Shown here: positions 21,736 to 33,629 of the stretch, piece by piece
Numbering within the stretch: position 1 is the stretch's first letter
Layout of the letters: each line of letters begins with the position of its first letter
NCBI GenBank assembly: GCA_025201805.1
Contig: MU619336.1
Span: 64,961-122,924 of the forward strand
Source of the DNA: Parasitella parasitica
Lineage: Eukaryota; Mucoromycota; Mucoromycetes; Mucorales; Mucoraceae
Direction of reading: 5' to 3'
Length of the DNA: 57,964 nt
Made by a program: the position numbers and the translations under genes
The notes under the pieces: generated by a model
Seen by the model: only the letters and a program-made list of their open reading frames with translations
What the model was told of the DNA's origin: nothing
Database searches by the model: none

Positions 21736-22153
21736 AGTACGAATAAAAAAAAAAGATCTCGAGGGAATCACGAAAGAAGCCAAGATTACATTGTGTTTGC
21801 GCATGATAATGTAACAAACACACAACGTCACGGTGAAAAGCAACAGAGTGTTAAAATGTTTTTCTAGGCTTACAAATGCGTTATATTTACAAATAAAAAG
21901 CACCGTATATTATGAAGGATTTTGAGAACATAAAAACAATTTTTGTTTTGGTCTATACAGATCTATAGACAACATTACACGCGCTTGCATTAACTACTAT
22001 GATCTTCAACATGAAAGTATTAAAGTACCGCTTTGTACTGATCAATACCGTATTTTTGGATGAACAATGGTCCACACAAATAGTAGAAAGATAACATTAC
22101 AGTAAGCCTTTATTGTTGCTTTTTACAAACATAAAAACCTAAAACAAACTTGC
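21736..22153. other. Spacer between Rogdi-like and LRR genes
   Basis: Promoter side of the Rogdi-like gene and 3' side of the LRR gene. No other gene seen. Confidence 0.55.
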
Positions 22154-23710
22154 TTAATCCCATCCACCAACATCTAAGCCAGTGCCTGTACTGCTGTTTT
22201 CCTTCTTGTTTTCACTCTCAAGGGCAGCAACAATATCCGTTGGCTTCTTGTTAGCTGCCTTTACCTTCTTTGATTTGTCTATAACCCCAACTACACCTGT
22301 TTGTGCCTTTGTTTGTGGCTTTGCAATGGGAGCAGCTACTTTCGCAGGAATAGGTTCCGTCACAACAGTGTTAGTAACGGAATTTTTCTTGGCCAATGTC
22401 TTTTTTGTAGCAGGAGCAGCCTTGACCACTTTGACCTTCTTCTCAGTAGCAGGTTTGTCTTCTGCCTTGACAAAAAACATATCCCTCTCATCATCAACCT
22501 TCCTCTTCTTTTTCAATGCTGGCTCATCATCAGCTTTGGTAACTGATCGTTTCGATTTGATTTTAGCGATTTCCGTGCCTTTCATCTTAAGTTTCTTTTT
22601 ATCATCAACGGCGGCAGCAGTTTCAGCCATGTTAATATCACCGTCTTCGTCCATAATGCCATTAGCTTGCCTCTCCTTCTTCTCCTTTTGAAGTTTCATG
22701 CGCTTCATACGCTGTTTCTTCTCGACAATATTAACATTCTCTCTTTGTTTTTTCTTACGCTCCAAAAATTTAGGATCAAATCTTTCTCCATCTAAGATAC
22801 GGAGTGAAGGTACGAGATCGAGGATCTAATTGGCATGAATATAAGTACAGATATAACTTTAAATCTCGATATACTCACCTTTTCAAGGTAATCTTTCTTT
22901 TTTGCAAGAGGATTTCCTTTTAAATTTAAGCTATGAAGCTTCAACAACGAACCAAGAGGAGCAATGTCCTTCCAATTTGCGATCGCATTGTTGCCAAAAT
23001 CCATAATTTCGATAGCGTTACAATTTCGTAAAGTTTCGGGTATCTCTGTAATCTTGTTATCGTTCAAACGAATCTCTTTTAATAAAGGGTTGTGTGATAG
23101 ATCAGGAACTTGAGTGAGTAGATTGTGTGCAGCCGATAGTTTGGTTAGTTCAGCAAGACTAGATAACCGCGGGGCAGTATCAATCTTGTTATGAGAAATG
23201 ACTGAATGTAGACTTAATAACACCATTTTAACAAATAGGAATACCACTTACCCAGAGTATTTAGTTTTAATAAAGGTTCTATATTTTCTATTTCTAGCAG
23301 CTGGTTGTTATTCAAAATAAGTGCTTTTAATTGCTTGAGACGGGTGATGTGAGGGCTCATATGAACTAATTCATTGTGGCTGACATTCAAGACTATTGTG
23401 ATGTTAACCTAATCTGTCAGTGGATCAAGTAAATCTTACCATTGAGTTTTTGAAAATGCTGAAATCCTGTGAAATCTTTAAACCTGTTATTTGAAAGGTT
23501 TAAAAGGATCATTTCGTCGACTTGCTTTAAGCCTGCGATTGATTTTTCACCTTCCAGATCATTATGAGATAGAATGAGCTTACGAAGCTGCTTGCAGGCT
23601 GAAATATCTTGTATTAGATCAATTTCCTTTCTTGATACATTGACTTCTTTCAAGGATTCAAGGGGTTTACCCTTATAAATTTCGGAAATGACCTCAATTG
23701 TCAGCTTCAT
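22154..23710 (-). CDS. Leucine-rich repeat protein with LRRcap and basic nuclear-type tail
   Basis: Four exons: 23710-23440, 23392-23252, 23201-22879 and 22825-22154. The introns are 47, 50 and 53 nt with phases that fit, giving 468 residues. Residues ~20-235 form SDS22-type leucine-rich repeats, with successive units such as LRKLILSHNDL, LNVSHNELVHMS, LKALILNNNQLLEI, LKEIRLNDNKITEIPE and LHSLNLKGNPLAKKKDY. They are followed by the LRR-capping motif PSLRILDGERFDPKF. The last ~210 residues are Lys/Glu/Ala-rich, disordered and strongly basic, with clusters such as KKKRK, pointing to a nuclear or nucleolar place. The repeat type resembles PP1-regulatory SDS22 and U2A' proteins, but the tail differs from both. 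I cannot name an orthologue. The start is the first ATG of the repeat-bearing frame and faces the CTK3-like gene across a 378-bp shared promoter. Confidence 0.85.
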
Positions 23711-24088
23711 TCAAGTTCAAGGCAAATGAAGGAATTTTTTTTTTTTTTTTTTTTCATTCTTTTAAATTATCCTGGATACTCAAAAATGGTCACGAATGCA
23801 GTCCTTTTAATATGATTATAATAGATCTAAAGGATATATTTCCAATAAAATTTTACGATAGAAGTGCCATAGTCTAATCGAGTGTGTATATCTGTTTTAT
23901 TTGGATCTATACTACTAAGCATTGCTTGTAAATGGTAATATTCATGAAAACTTGATAGAAAATTTTAAACGGCTCTTAAAGCGGTGTTTGTAAAATAGTT
24001 TTCATCGCTTTCTCAGCAGAGCCTTTTGACTCGCGAGCTTCTTTCACTTTTTAATGTATTTTTTTTCCATTTTATCATAAAAATTATC
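23711..24088. promoter_or_regulatory. Bidirectional promoter, LRR gene / CTK3-like gene
   Basis: A 378-bp gap between two divergent start codons, with a long T-run at 23736-23755. Nothing in it codes. Confidence 0.5.
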
Positions 24089-25327
24089 ATGTCAGAAGAA
24101 TCGGATCCCTTTGAATGCCGTCTGTCATTTCTAGATCTTTTGAAAAAAGTCAATGCCTCACAACAGTCTATACATAAAGTAGCCATTTATGCCATGCGAC
24201 ATAGAAACTTATGTGAAGATCTCTATAACTGTCTTATTGAACAGCTTGAACAGGTAAGGTTGTCTTTTTTTCTTTTATCGATTCGATTTAGTACTATTAG
24301 TGTAAATTATTTGATTCTACTATGGGGGAAGGGATATTTTGTTAAAAGATGCATGGATTTATGAGTGAGGAAACACATATTGTGCATTGGTGAATGCAAA
24401 TCTATGGCAAGGGATGGAGTTGAGTAACTGTTAATTTGTACAGACAATCTTCAATTTTGTTTCTTTGCTCATGAATCTGTTGCATTGGGTTTGGATGGTG
24501 TATATTTTCTGTAAATTATAAAATTGAATAGAAAACCATAAACAAATATTAAATCGTCTCGTTCTTTTTGCATCTGTTTTCCCTAATTTTGTTGAATGAT
24601 GATCATCTCTTATGTAGGCGTCACTAAACGCTAGGTTGAATATAATATATGTGCTGGATGCCATATTCTCGGCGAGTCAAAAGTCAAGATACTCGGGTTA
24701 TATCGACTTGACACGGCCAGATCTGCCTCGAATAATCCATGCCGTTGTCGCTAATGGTCCAAAGGGAGTACTGAACATACCAAATACACAAAAGGTAAGA
24801 TTTTTTACATTGCTTTGATTAATAATTGATTAAATACTTTTTTGTAGATTATAAATAATTGGAAGCGCAAAAATTACTTTGAAGCAAGTGAATTAGAGGA
24901 AGCAGAAAAGCCATTAATAGAGTGTGCATCAAGGTAACTGATATAATAGGAAAAAAGCTAGAGAAGACTTACAAATTTTATTATCTGATAGCTCAAGCCA
25001 AACACAATCAATTACCATTGACTCATTTTCAAAACAAGATATACTTCGTAGAATGGAAGAAGATAGAGAAAGGGTAAAAACCATAGGAATTTAATTAAAA
25101 AACAAACAGATACTAATCCCAGGCAACAGCATAAGCGATTAAGAGAGGAGATATGGATACGACCGGCTGATGAGAGTCAATATGCAGAATTTGAAGAGTT
25201 TTGGAATACAACAGAAACACTAGACCCAGAAACCGATTATGAAATGATGATGGTTCAAAACATGTTGCGTCTCCCTAATTATCCTTGGAACTCAATGCTT
25301 GATCAACGATCAGCCATGCCCCAATAA
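24089..25327 (+). CDS. CTK3: CTD kinase subunit gamma (Ctk3-like)
   Basis: Five exons: 24089-24253, 24618-24794, 24848-24933, 24992-25073 and 25130-25327, giving 235 residues. The N-terminal half carries the Ctk3 domain (a CID-like fold). It reads DPFECRLSFLDLLKKVNASQ, then HKVAIYAMRHRNLCEDLYNC, EQLEQASLNARLNIIYVLDA and, after a loop, DLTRPDLPRIIHAVV. The C-terminal part is charged and helical (ILRRMEEDRERHKRLREEIW), as in family members. In yeasts Ctk3 joins the kinase Ctk1 and cyclin Ctk2 to phosphorylate Ser2 of the RNA polymerase II C-terminal repeats. Length is close to the fission-yeast protein. The first intron (364 nt) is five to seven times longer than its neighbours; the acceptor of intron 4 is the second of two AGs, since the first would give a stop. 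Confidence 0.88.
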
Positions 25328-26115
25328 ATAAACCGATTTTTATTAATGACAACTCTTTCCACATATAATTTTACCATTTAATGTACACAAGGATCAATAA
25401 TTGTTTGATGGGCTTCACTCACTAATAAGGAATTGTTGTAGGGACAGTTATGGTAGTGAAAGGTGTGGTAGTACATGGCAAAGAAAATGCCTCTTTTATA
25501 TGCATATATATCTCAAATTTGCGTGAGAATACTGTTCAAGTTTTTTAAAAAGCTCAAAATGACATTTTATGTGTTACTTTGTTCGATACACAGAGCAAAA
25601 TATCAGATCATCAAACAGAGGAATCAAGGAGGGACGAGTAGATTGAAGTTTCTTGCACCGAAAACTTATTTATAGAGTGATTGATTGGGTGTCGAAATAA
25701 ATTTCCAGTTTACGATGTCCAACAAATTTAGAGAAAAAATGTTCCAAAATGGTGAAATTAATACATAATGCTACTATCATTTAGCCGTGATCGTGAACAA
25801 ACGTTTTACAAGTACTTGTATGAATTTATAAAGCATGGCAATTTGCAATCGCATTTTTGGACCATTAATCTAATAAACTATGCTTGGAAAAAGTGTTGTG
25901 TACCTGTTTGACAGAAAATGCAAGTTACACCATGTTGAAAAATGAGTTAATTTGTAGAAGGATCTTTCTTCGGGTACTTGCTCGGAGCTATTATCTATAT
26001 ACCAACAAATTCAAGGTTCTGACGAATATAAAAAGAGGATAATTCAATGTCTTTGTTCTTCTGCTACTCCTTTCCCAGCAACATTGTAATCTCTGGTTTA
26101 TAAAAGCACAACACA
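25328..26115. other. Spacer and arrestin promoter
   Basis: No further gene. TATAAAAAG at 26027-26035 lies ~80 bp upstream of the arrestin ATG, and a second TATAAAAG lies only ~15 bp from it. Confidence 0.5.
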
Positions 26116-27536
26116 ATGTTTAATGTTCATCCAATGCAGTTGACACATGCACCTGAATTTCGAATTCATTTGGACGACGATCAAGTAATACTTCATGGCT
26201 CAGCAGAAGAGTCGGCAGGTGTGATATTAAGAGGTAGTATCATACTGAACTGTCATGAGCAAACCAAAGTAAAATCAATCACCCTGAAATTTACTGGCAC
26301 TACAAGTGTCAATTGGACTGAGGGTGAGTGTATGGCATTGGCGCCTGAACAATGTCAAATAACGTCTTATTTCAAATATAGGGTTGGGCTCTCATCAAAA
26401 ACATTACAGGGCAGAGCGTAAAATACTCGAAAAAGAATGGACATATTTAAAATTAAAGAAAAAGGCACATCATCTTTGCCAAGGACAGTATAAATGGGAG
26501 TTTGAGCTGCCTTTGCCGGGAAATTTACCGGAATCTGTAAATCATGAAATGGGGCAAGTTCGATACCGCTTGAAAGCTTATTGCGATAGACCAGCATTTT
26601 CAATGAATTATGTCGACAAACGTATTATCAAAGTAACCAGACTCATGTTACCATCCTGTCTTGATTTGAGCCAATCTGTCGTAATCTCCAATGTCTGGGC
26701 TAACAAGGTAGCGTACGACATCAGTATCCCTTGCAAAGTTTTCTGCTCCAACAAGTCGATCCCAATTTCATTTGACTTGCTACCAATTGCGCCAAATCTG
26801 AAGATTAAATCTGTTGCTTGTTCGCTGAAAGAATATGTCACTTGTTCTACTTTGGATCATTATAAAACCGAGGGAAAAGTTATCAACCACCTCCGTGATG
26901 ATCGCTTGTCGATGGATGCTGCTACTGGACATTGGAGAAAGACCGAGCTGCTTCATGTGCCCTCTGAATCCAATCATATCACCTACGACATGTGCGGTGA
27001 GCTAATTCAGGTAAAGCATAAAATTAAGTTTGCCGTCGCTTTGCAAAACTCGGACGGTCATATTTCCGGTAAATATATCATGTACTTCAAACTTTAACCG
27101 AATGAATCTAACATGTATCTTATAAGAATTGAGAGCTGCAATTCCTGTCGTTATAGCCCCGATGCTTCCCGAAGACGATGACAATGTCCTGCCTGCTTAT
27201 GAAGATGCCTGGCGATCCATACCTTATAATGTGGAAACATTGGCCCATATGATTGATATGGGTGAAGTGTCTCCATCGGCTGCTGCTGCTGCTCCTCCCC
27301 CTGCTCCTCCTGCTTTGCTAGCAACATCCGATTCACATTCAACTTTATCTTCATTGTCATCCAATTCTGTCAATAGCAATAGTTTCAGTGAGAGAGATTA
27401 CATGAGTCCCGAACCCTTGCCATGGATGGGTATTGATATATCTAGGGTACCATCATACACAACTGCTTTACGCACGGGCACTCCATGTACACTAACACCC
27501 TCACTTCCCAATTATGAATCGATTACTCTTGCTTAA
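26116..27536 (+). CDS. Alpha-arrestin (ART-type ubiquitin-ligase adaptor)
   Basis: Three exons, 26116-26323, 26382-27068 and 27127-27536, with introns of 58 nt each, giving 434 residues. The arrestin N domain starts near FRIHLDDDQVILHGS and GVILRGSIILNCHEQTKVKS and continues through LEKEWTYL and YKWEFELPLPGNLPESVNH. The arrestin C domain runs through YDISIPCKVFCSNKSIPISF to QVKHKIKFAVALQNSDGHIS and the closing strand ELRAAIPVVIAP. The tail is Ala/Pro/Ser-rich and carries LPAYEDAW, VPSYTTALRTG and LPNYESI. LPxY-type and fungal PSYxTA motifs are used by family members to bind the HECT ligase Rsp5, so this protein probably directs ubiquitylation and endocytosis of plasma-membrane transporters. 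Its target cannot be read from sequence. Confidence 0.9.
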
Positions 27537-28119
27537 AAACAACTGTCGTATGCATATACCTCGTTTTTTGTAAATATTTTGCTCCTTTTTTATATAAATA
27601 ATAATTTCTTGTCTTCAGAAGCTGTATCTCACAGGATCTCCAGCCTAGGACATGAATAAACATATTTTTTTAGCATTTGGTAACTGTCCAGGGGTCTTTC
27701 GGAAGGAGTGTTGCTATTTGCGTCGTCTATGACATGATCCAGTTGGTTTATTTATTTTGAGGTCTTGCATCGTGTTGATCCAATTGCACAGCCATCTAAA
27801 GAAAGAAGAAGTAGTAAGGACTAATTTCCAATGGCAATCGAACTAGTTGTTCTATTTAGCTGATTTAAAAGCAATATATCAAATAGAGAATTTTTATCTA
27901 CTGCTACACACGACAATCGGCTAGGTTGCATTTCTTGCAAGGTTTGAAAATATCAAAGAATAAGGTAATAATTTTGCATAAAAAAAAGCTGTTTATTCAT
28001 AAACATGGAAAGGCATATCTTACTTCAAAGGAAAGATGCATATAAAAGTTATACCATAGACATATAAAAAGAGACTATTTTAAATCTCTATTGCTTTGAG
28101 GAGGTTGGGTTATATAAAG

Positions 28120-29769
28120 TTAGTGCTCTTCGTCCTCCTCATATTGCATGGCTTCCCCATCCATATTAAAAGAAAACTTTTTCGAATCATGGAATCGGAT
28201 CGAAATGAGGAATTCGCTAGAGGTTTCTCGACAAAGAATGCCATCCTTAGTTACGTTATATTCATATTTATGACAATTAGTTGGGGCAACTCGAGTGCTG
28301 TCATTGTAAACTACTCGTGACTGAAACAATAGTAAATTATTTACATTTGTTCTCTCGAAGTCAAATTCGAGTTTGTTACAAGATTGCGCCATAAAAGTAC
28401 AATTAACAAATACCAAAGTATCAATTGTTGCTGTTGCTGCCAACATTTCACCAAATGTCAACGAATCAATCACACAGTTTACAAACCAAATTTCACGGAT
28501 ATCAACAGGGATTTCTTTTTCGCTGATTTCTCGATCATTGAATGAGGGGCAAGAGAAATCAAGGTTAGACAAGTGTAAACTTTTAGCGCCATTGTTGATC
28601 ATAGAGACAACATCATTTAAAGTAGTTTGGTGTCTAGTTTTAGCTTTTGGCTTATCAGATTTGGAATTCAATTTTTCATAGAACTCATCGTCGAAAATCC
28701 TGATATTATCAAGCGAGAATGGTTTGATAGAGTATTCGATGAACTTGGACAAAGTGGTTGTAGCTGGTTTTTGCAGAAAGCCCTTGATCGTGTCTATAAA
28801 ATTTCCCAAAAAGCTATACTCCTCTGGATAGGATATAAGGATGGCACCGGGTGAAAATGGTTTTGTAGATTCAATGACTTGTTGGATGCTTATGTCTTTA
28901 TCGCAGTTAGGTACGACAAACATGAAATACGAATTGTTCTGCTCCAATATAATAAAATATTCATTCTCTTTACTGCCTTCTGTAAATAGAAGTGTTGAGC
29001 CTGGAACTCCTTTCTCGTTCAAACCAGCAACTTCGTCTAAAACCTTGACCCAATTTTTAACTTGACTCAAATAATCTTCAAAATCGGAGCAATTGATCAC
29101 AATTTTGCATTCCTCAAAATTCTCGAGACTCATGCAAAAATCGGCGATTAGGCTGTCCCAATTAGTAGGCTTTTCTGTTTGCAATTCAGCATCATTAGAA
29201 GAGCTTATTTCAAGTTTGATGGATTTCAACATTGGTAGTTTCTCTAAGAGATACTCAAGCGAAGGAGCAGTCAAGTTGACGGGCTGGTATAGTTCAAGGT
29301 GTTGAGTGCGCTCGTGTGGCTTGATAAGTTTAATATAGTCGCCATTGTCCGAAAGTTCAAGTTCACATAGATCCAATTCTTCTGGCTTATTCTCGTGCAA
29401 CATAGTAATGTGGTATGCTTTATCTCGTTTGTCCCGAGCTCTTAATTTTTCAACTTCTTCATCCGAAAATTCAACAGGAAAATCGGGCAAATCTTCAATT
29501 TCGTAACAGTTGCAAAAGGGCGGAAGATCAGGGTTGCTAAGTCGCAATTCTTTTAATGTACTTAACATTTGTGGAGTAATCACATTGCTGTGGTGTGAGT
29601 CCTTTGAAATGGAATTAATTAGCTCGTATTCGTGGCTGGAAACCCATTCGCTCGGACCGAGATCGTCAGAAAGATCAGGCTTGTAAAGTCGTAAATGTGC
29701 CGGAGTAGTGCACAAGTTGAGGTGTTCGTCCAAAGCAGCAAGTCCTATGAATGTTTTTTCTTGAGCCAT
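28120..29769 (-). CDS. Unknown 549-residue protein, right copy of inverted pair
   Basis: Intronless frame of 549 codons starting at the ATG at 29769, the same start context as the left copy (ACAACAATGG). It is the paralogue of the gene at 1791-3458. The core from ~residue 60 to 140 is almost identical. The first 60 residues differ at ~14 positions, and one window reads HERTQHLELY here but HVGIECLGLY in the left copy. It lacks the short internal repeat of the left copy (SYPEEYSFLGNF instead). No known family is recognised, and no signal peptide or membrane helix is present. Both frames being intact after clear divergence suggests both are, or recently were, functional. Confidence 0.75.
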   Translation of the reverse strand: MAQEKTFIGLAALDEHLNLCTTPAHLRLYKPDLSDDLGPSEWVSSHEYELINSISKDSHHSNVITPQMLSTLKELRLSNPDLPPFCNCYEIEDLPDFPVEFSDEEVEKLRARDKRDKAYHITMLHENKPEELDLCELELSDNGDYIKLIKPHERTQHLELYQPVNLTAPSLEYLLEKLPMLKSIKLEISSSNDAELQTEKPTNWDSLIADFCMSLENFEECKIVINCSDFEDYLSQVKNWVKVLDEVAGLNEKGVPGSTLLFTEGSKENEYFIILEQNNSYFMFVVPNCDKDISIQQVIESTKPFSPGAILISYPEEYSFLGNFIDTIKGFLQKPATTTLSKFIEYSIKPFSLDNIRIFDDEFYEKLNSKSDKPKAKTRHQTTLNDVVSMINNGAKSLHLSNLDFSCPSFNDREISEKEIPVDIREIWFVNCVIDSLTFGEMLAATATIDTLVFVNCTFMAQSCNKLEFDFERTNVNNLLLFQSRVVYNDSTRVAPTNCHKYEYNVTKDGILCRETSSEFLISIRFHDSKKFSFNMDGEAMQYEEDEEH

Positions 29770-29834
29770 TGTTGTTGATATCGAGAGTAATTGAGTGTGT
29801 AAGATGAGGAAAAAATTGAATTTATTAACACCTG

Positions 29835-29842
29835 TATTTATA
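29835..29842 (-). promoter_or_regulatory. TATA box of the right duplicated gene
   Basis: TATAAATA on the minus strand, 66 bp upstream of the ATG at 29769. Conserved with 1719-1726. Confidence 0.55.
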
Positions 29843-30240
29843 ATTTTTAAATGTAACTCTGGTTTATTGTATATTAATAAATACGGCTTCTGATATGAAT
29901 GAGCTCTAGTACGTTTTATTGTATTTATTGTGGTGCTTTATGAATGATCTCATGATATGAATGAGCTGATAGTATGCTTTATTGTATTTATAATAATGTT
30001 CTATGAACCTGCAGTAGAATGTGGTTATTGTGTACAATTTAAATAAAGGTCTCTTCCAAGACAATAGCCACAGGCTTATTGTACTTTTTTTTTTTTACGA
30101 AAAGGCACAATCAACCCGTTAAATAAAAGCGTAAATCACAAAACATTTACGAGTTGTGCTTTGTAAATTCTAAGGTATTGTAATCTGACATAGTAGCTTG
30201 CATGTAGAACTTGTCTTGAGATCGCTTGTAGCCAGTTCAA

Positions 30241-30453
30241 TTGTTCTTCACCATGTTCTTCATCATTCAAGCAAAACTTACTTTTGTTATTACTAAAGTT
30301 CGTTTTATCAAAGTATTTTATCCTAAAATTAGACAGTCTGTTCCTAATATTAGAATGGAGGAGCCAACGGAAGAACCAGTAATGATGGGGACATCAGTAA
30401 AGGAACTTACTATTGATATAAGCGCAGTTAGAGCAGATTTATGTTTCCAATGA
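30241..30453 (+). other. 70-codon ORF, right-arm copy, doubtful gene
   Basis: Counterpart of 1108-1320, with the same length and start. Differences between the copies are almost all amino-acid changing, which fits neutral drift. Confidence 0.2.
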
Positions 30454-30924
30454 GCTTACACAGGATGAAATATAAACTGTTATACAAGGTAACAATTAGT
30501 TTTATACATATTTTTAATATGCACAAAGTAAAATAGATTGCTTTTTGGCAAGATAAAGTATCTATGGCAGTAAACACTTTTCGATATGAAATGTTACCAA
30601 ACATTATTTAAAGTGCTAATATCATAAAATAGCAGCCTTTCAAAGGCCTCAAATTACATCGATTAATTGTTCAAAGGTCAGCATACTACGGTATACCGAT
30701 TTGATTTTATAGCTCTTGAGACATTCTGTTGCTTTATCAAAATTTCTTTATGTAAGCGCATCGTAATCGGTGAAGCATGATAGTTTATTGATCATTCCCA
30801 CTACAAGACACACACTAAAAAGAGAAGCTCCGTCATCTATGCAAAATCACTTGAAAATTTAAAAACACTATGTATATATATAAGTTTATCTAGAGGCAGG
30901 GATATGAAATGAAAAAAAAATTAA

Positions 30925-32826
30925 CTAGTACGCTTGGTCACTGTCAGGAACACAGTTGAAGCGCTTGCTAAACTTTAGCTTGTGCGGTAGCGTCATTGCT
31001 GTGAGACCACCGCTACGAATACGGTCAATATCAGGCAAGCCTAACTTATCGTCTGCTTTTATTGTACATCTTGAGAGAACCTGCACCAAAGCATTGAATA
31101 TTTGTGCTTCCGCCTAGAAACAGTAGAGAGATTAACAAGTATACACACACATATATATATATATATATGCGAAATCAAGTACCAAATATATTCCTGGACA
31201 AATTCTTCTTCCCCATCCAAAACTGAAAAGGTCGCGCTCTGTAAGCTTACCATTCGCAGAAGCATGCATCGTTTTGAGGTTGCTCAAAAATCGATCAGGA
31301 ATGTACGATTCAGGATTGGAGAAATTTTCGGGCTTTCGGTGCATGCTATCCATACTTGATATCAGCATGGCTCCTTTTGGGATAACAAAGTCTTCGATCA
31401 AAACTATGAGACATTTTCACGAATTAGACCTATCACTCGTAAAAGAATTCTGCGTATATGAATATATTATGTTACCATCTTCCTGAACACTATGTGGTAA
31501 TCCGAAAGGACTAGTTTGTCGGTAACGCATGCTCTCTTTTATGATAGCAATACAATAAGGAACCTCTAGGCGTTCGTGGAATTGCGGGATACGACCATGG
31601 GCTTTTGTGAATCTGTCAATCTCTTGGAATGCTCGTTTTTGTACTTCTGGATGATGAGACAAAATTGCAAAATTCCATGATAAACTAGTTGCTGTAGTCT
31701 CTGTGCCCGCTGCAATAATGTCACCTGAATACGACAATCGCGTTATTTGACTATACATGCATCGTATATTGACATGTTACTTACACATGAGGACTATCTT
31801 TTCTTCTTCGCTGAAATTATACTTTTGCTCGCTAAGCGATTTAACGACATTAGGGCCCTCTCTTTGCATGGCTTCTTTTAGCAGCCTTTTGAATACTGGA
31901 TCCCGTTTCGTTTTGATAAAGCGCTTCATTTTCACTTGCGAGCCAGCAAAATAGTCTACGATCGAAAGGATAGGTAGAAAGCTGGCCAGGTCGTTCTCCA
32001 GTCCTCCAAGAGACATGGTGCGCTCTATCAACTCACTCAACTCGATAAACTGTGGATCTTCTATTGTGTCGAATCTCGCGCCAAAACAAACCTTGTATAT
32101 GACATTTAAAGACTGCATCATGAGATGCTGCATGGGGTCCACGCTCCCATGTACCTCTGTTGTGTCGATAAGGCGATTTGCCAGCTCGAACGACTCTCTG
32201 TTTATAGAATCCATGTATGTGTCTATTTGTTTTGGTGCGAGTATAGACATCACTATAAAATAATTGAAGCGAGTCAATTGCTGTATAGACAGACTTGTCC
32301 TGTATATTTATGGTACCTGCCGACCGGTTTTTGTTCCACGATGGTCCTGGTTGAGCGAACCCAATTCCTCTGAAGAAAAATACCACAAGCTTAGCAATGA
32401 GCACAGTTTATCATTCAATTAAAGCACTTACTTTCCTCTGAAGCTATAGTGCTCTGACGCATATGTAGAGTAGGGTCTAAATGATGTCTCAGCGCCATGC
32501 AATACAAATATTTTGTGAGCCAGCTCTGGATCATCCACCATAATCCAAACTTGTTTCCCCATGTGGACCTTGATAATAGGGCCGAATTCTTTGTGCCACT
32601 CAACGAGTTGCTTTCCAGGTGCAGTGCCTAGCGCGAGCATGTGGCCAATATACGGATAGCGTGAACCTGGAGTAGGGATCTCTTTTATTGCTTGAATTCG
32701 TTTGCTTTTGTTGACAGAAGATGCAGAATGGCATGTGGAGTACGCTAGGGCTGCAGCAGTGGCTATGCCAATGGCGGGAATCATGTAGTTTTTTCCCAAC
32801 AGCGTTGATAAATTAGTGTCTGGCAT
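30925..32826 (-). CDS. Cytochrome P450 monooxygenase
   Basis: Six exons: 32826-32432, 32369-32317, 32252-31785, 31724-31476, 31403-31183 and 31113-30925. The introns are 60-72 nt and the phases fit, giving 524 residues. An N-terminal membrane anchor lies near residues 14-32 (YMIPAIGIATAAALAYS), followed by a proline-bearing hinge (PTPGSRYPYIGHM). Core motifs appear in order: the I-helix oxygen-binding AGTETT at 311-316, the K-helix E369-x-x-R372 (KESMR), the PDRF of the PERF region, and the heme-binding loop FSFGWGRRICPG at 448-459 with Cys457 as heme ligand. All catalytic landmarks are intact. It should be an ER-bound, reductase-dependent monooxygenase. The layout resembles the large P450 clans of Mucorales, but I cannot give the CYP family or substrate. 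Intron 5 contains a (TA)n(TG)n run and its donor is GTACTT. Confidence 0.93.
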
Positions 32827-33241
32827 TCTGGAAAGAGTATAAACGAGAAGAGCAAAGAAAAAAAAATGGATGGAAGAGAAAGAAAGAGACTGAAATAAAT
32901 CTATTCAGGTACATACATATTAAGTTTGACCGAGTATATCTTGAGATATACTCATGATTTGGACGAATAAGGGCGTTGCATTGATCGATTTACCAAAGCT
33001 CCCTTGAATTGCTTGGTTGAGTGTATTTATTGGGCGGTTAATCCCTTGTGCAGCAAATGCTTATGCAGGTGCAATGTAGACAAACAATATTGCGTTTTCT
33101 TTTGGTAATATGTAAAATTAAAGCCAAATACGCCTGTCATATACAGAACGCTTTTGATTACTCAAAACGCCTTTACTGTAATATATGACGAAACTGCGTG
33201 GGGTAGACCACACCTTATACCATGCAATAAACTGATAATGA

Positions 33242-33279
33242 CACTAGTTTATTTAGAAGCCACTAGTTTATTTAGAAGC
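33242..33279 (+). repeat. Perfect 19-bp tandem duplication
   Basis: CACTAGTTTATTTAGAAGC occurs twice back to back, followed by a partial third start. It looks like a recent slippage event or a duplicated target site with nothing left between. Confidence 0.7.
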
Positions 33280-33629
33280 CATTGTTTGCGGTAGGACAGA
33301 GCTGTACTATGACTCGAATAACGCATAAATGTGGTCAAATCATAAAAGAAATTGACTGCGTAAACAGAAAGGCCACCTGCCTACACCTCTCAAATGAGAG
33401 GTGAACATTTGACAAATTGTGCTAGTTGAACGCGTACAGTTATATGCGCGTAAAATTCTCTTTCCTATGATGACTTCAAGTAAAGCATTGCGATACACTC
33501 GTACATGACAGCTTTTCAAATGTACATTAATCAGTTACTGAGCCAAATACCCCAATTTCGAGTTCTTTTTGCAAAAAAAAAAGTGCTTTTCAATAATAAA
33601 TGCCTGGCAAAAGTTTACCTTTTATGCAT

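Larger units (their letters stand above)
27670..30871 (-). repeat. Right arm of the 3.2-kb inverted segmental duplication
   Basis: Reverse-complement partner of 691-3909. It begins at TTAGCATTTGGTAACTGTCC and ends at AATTTAAAAACACTAT. The arms are 23.8 kb apart. This arm begins only ~130 bp after the arrestin stop codon and ends ~50 bp before the P450 stop codon, so the duplication landed between two ordinary genes without breaking them. Confidence 0.9.

Noticed and set aside
22182-22691. 169-codon plus-strand ORF
   Set aside because: Shadow of the Lys/Ala-rich tail of the LRR protein, which lies in the spliced minus-strand gene.
24254-24617. snoRNA inside the long CTK3 intron
   Set aside because: Short words resembling C or ACA boxes exist, but no paired C/D or hinge/ACA arrangement is convincing.
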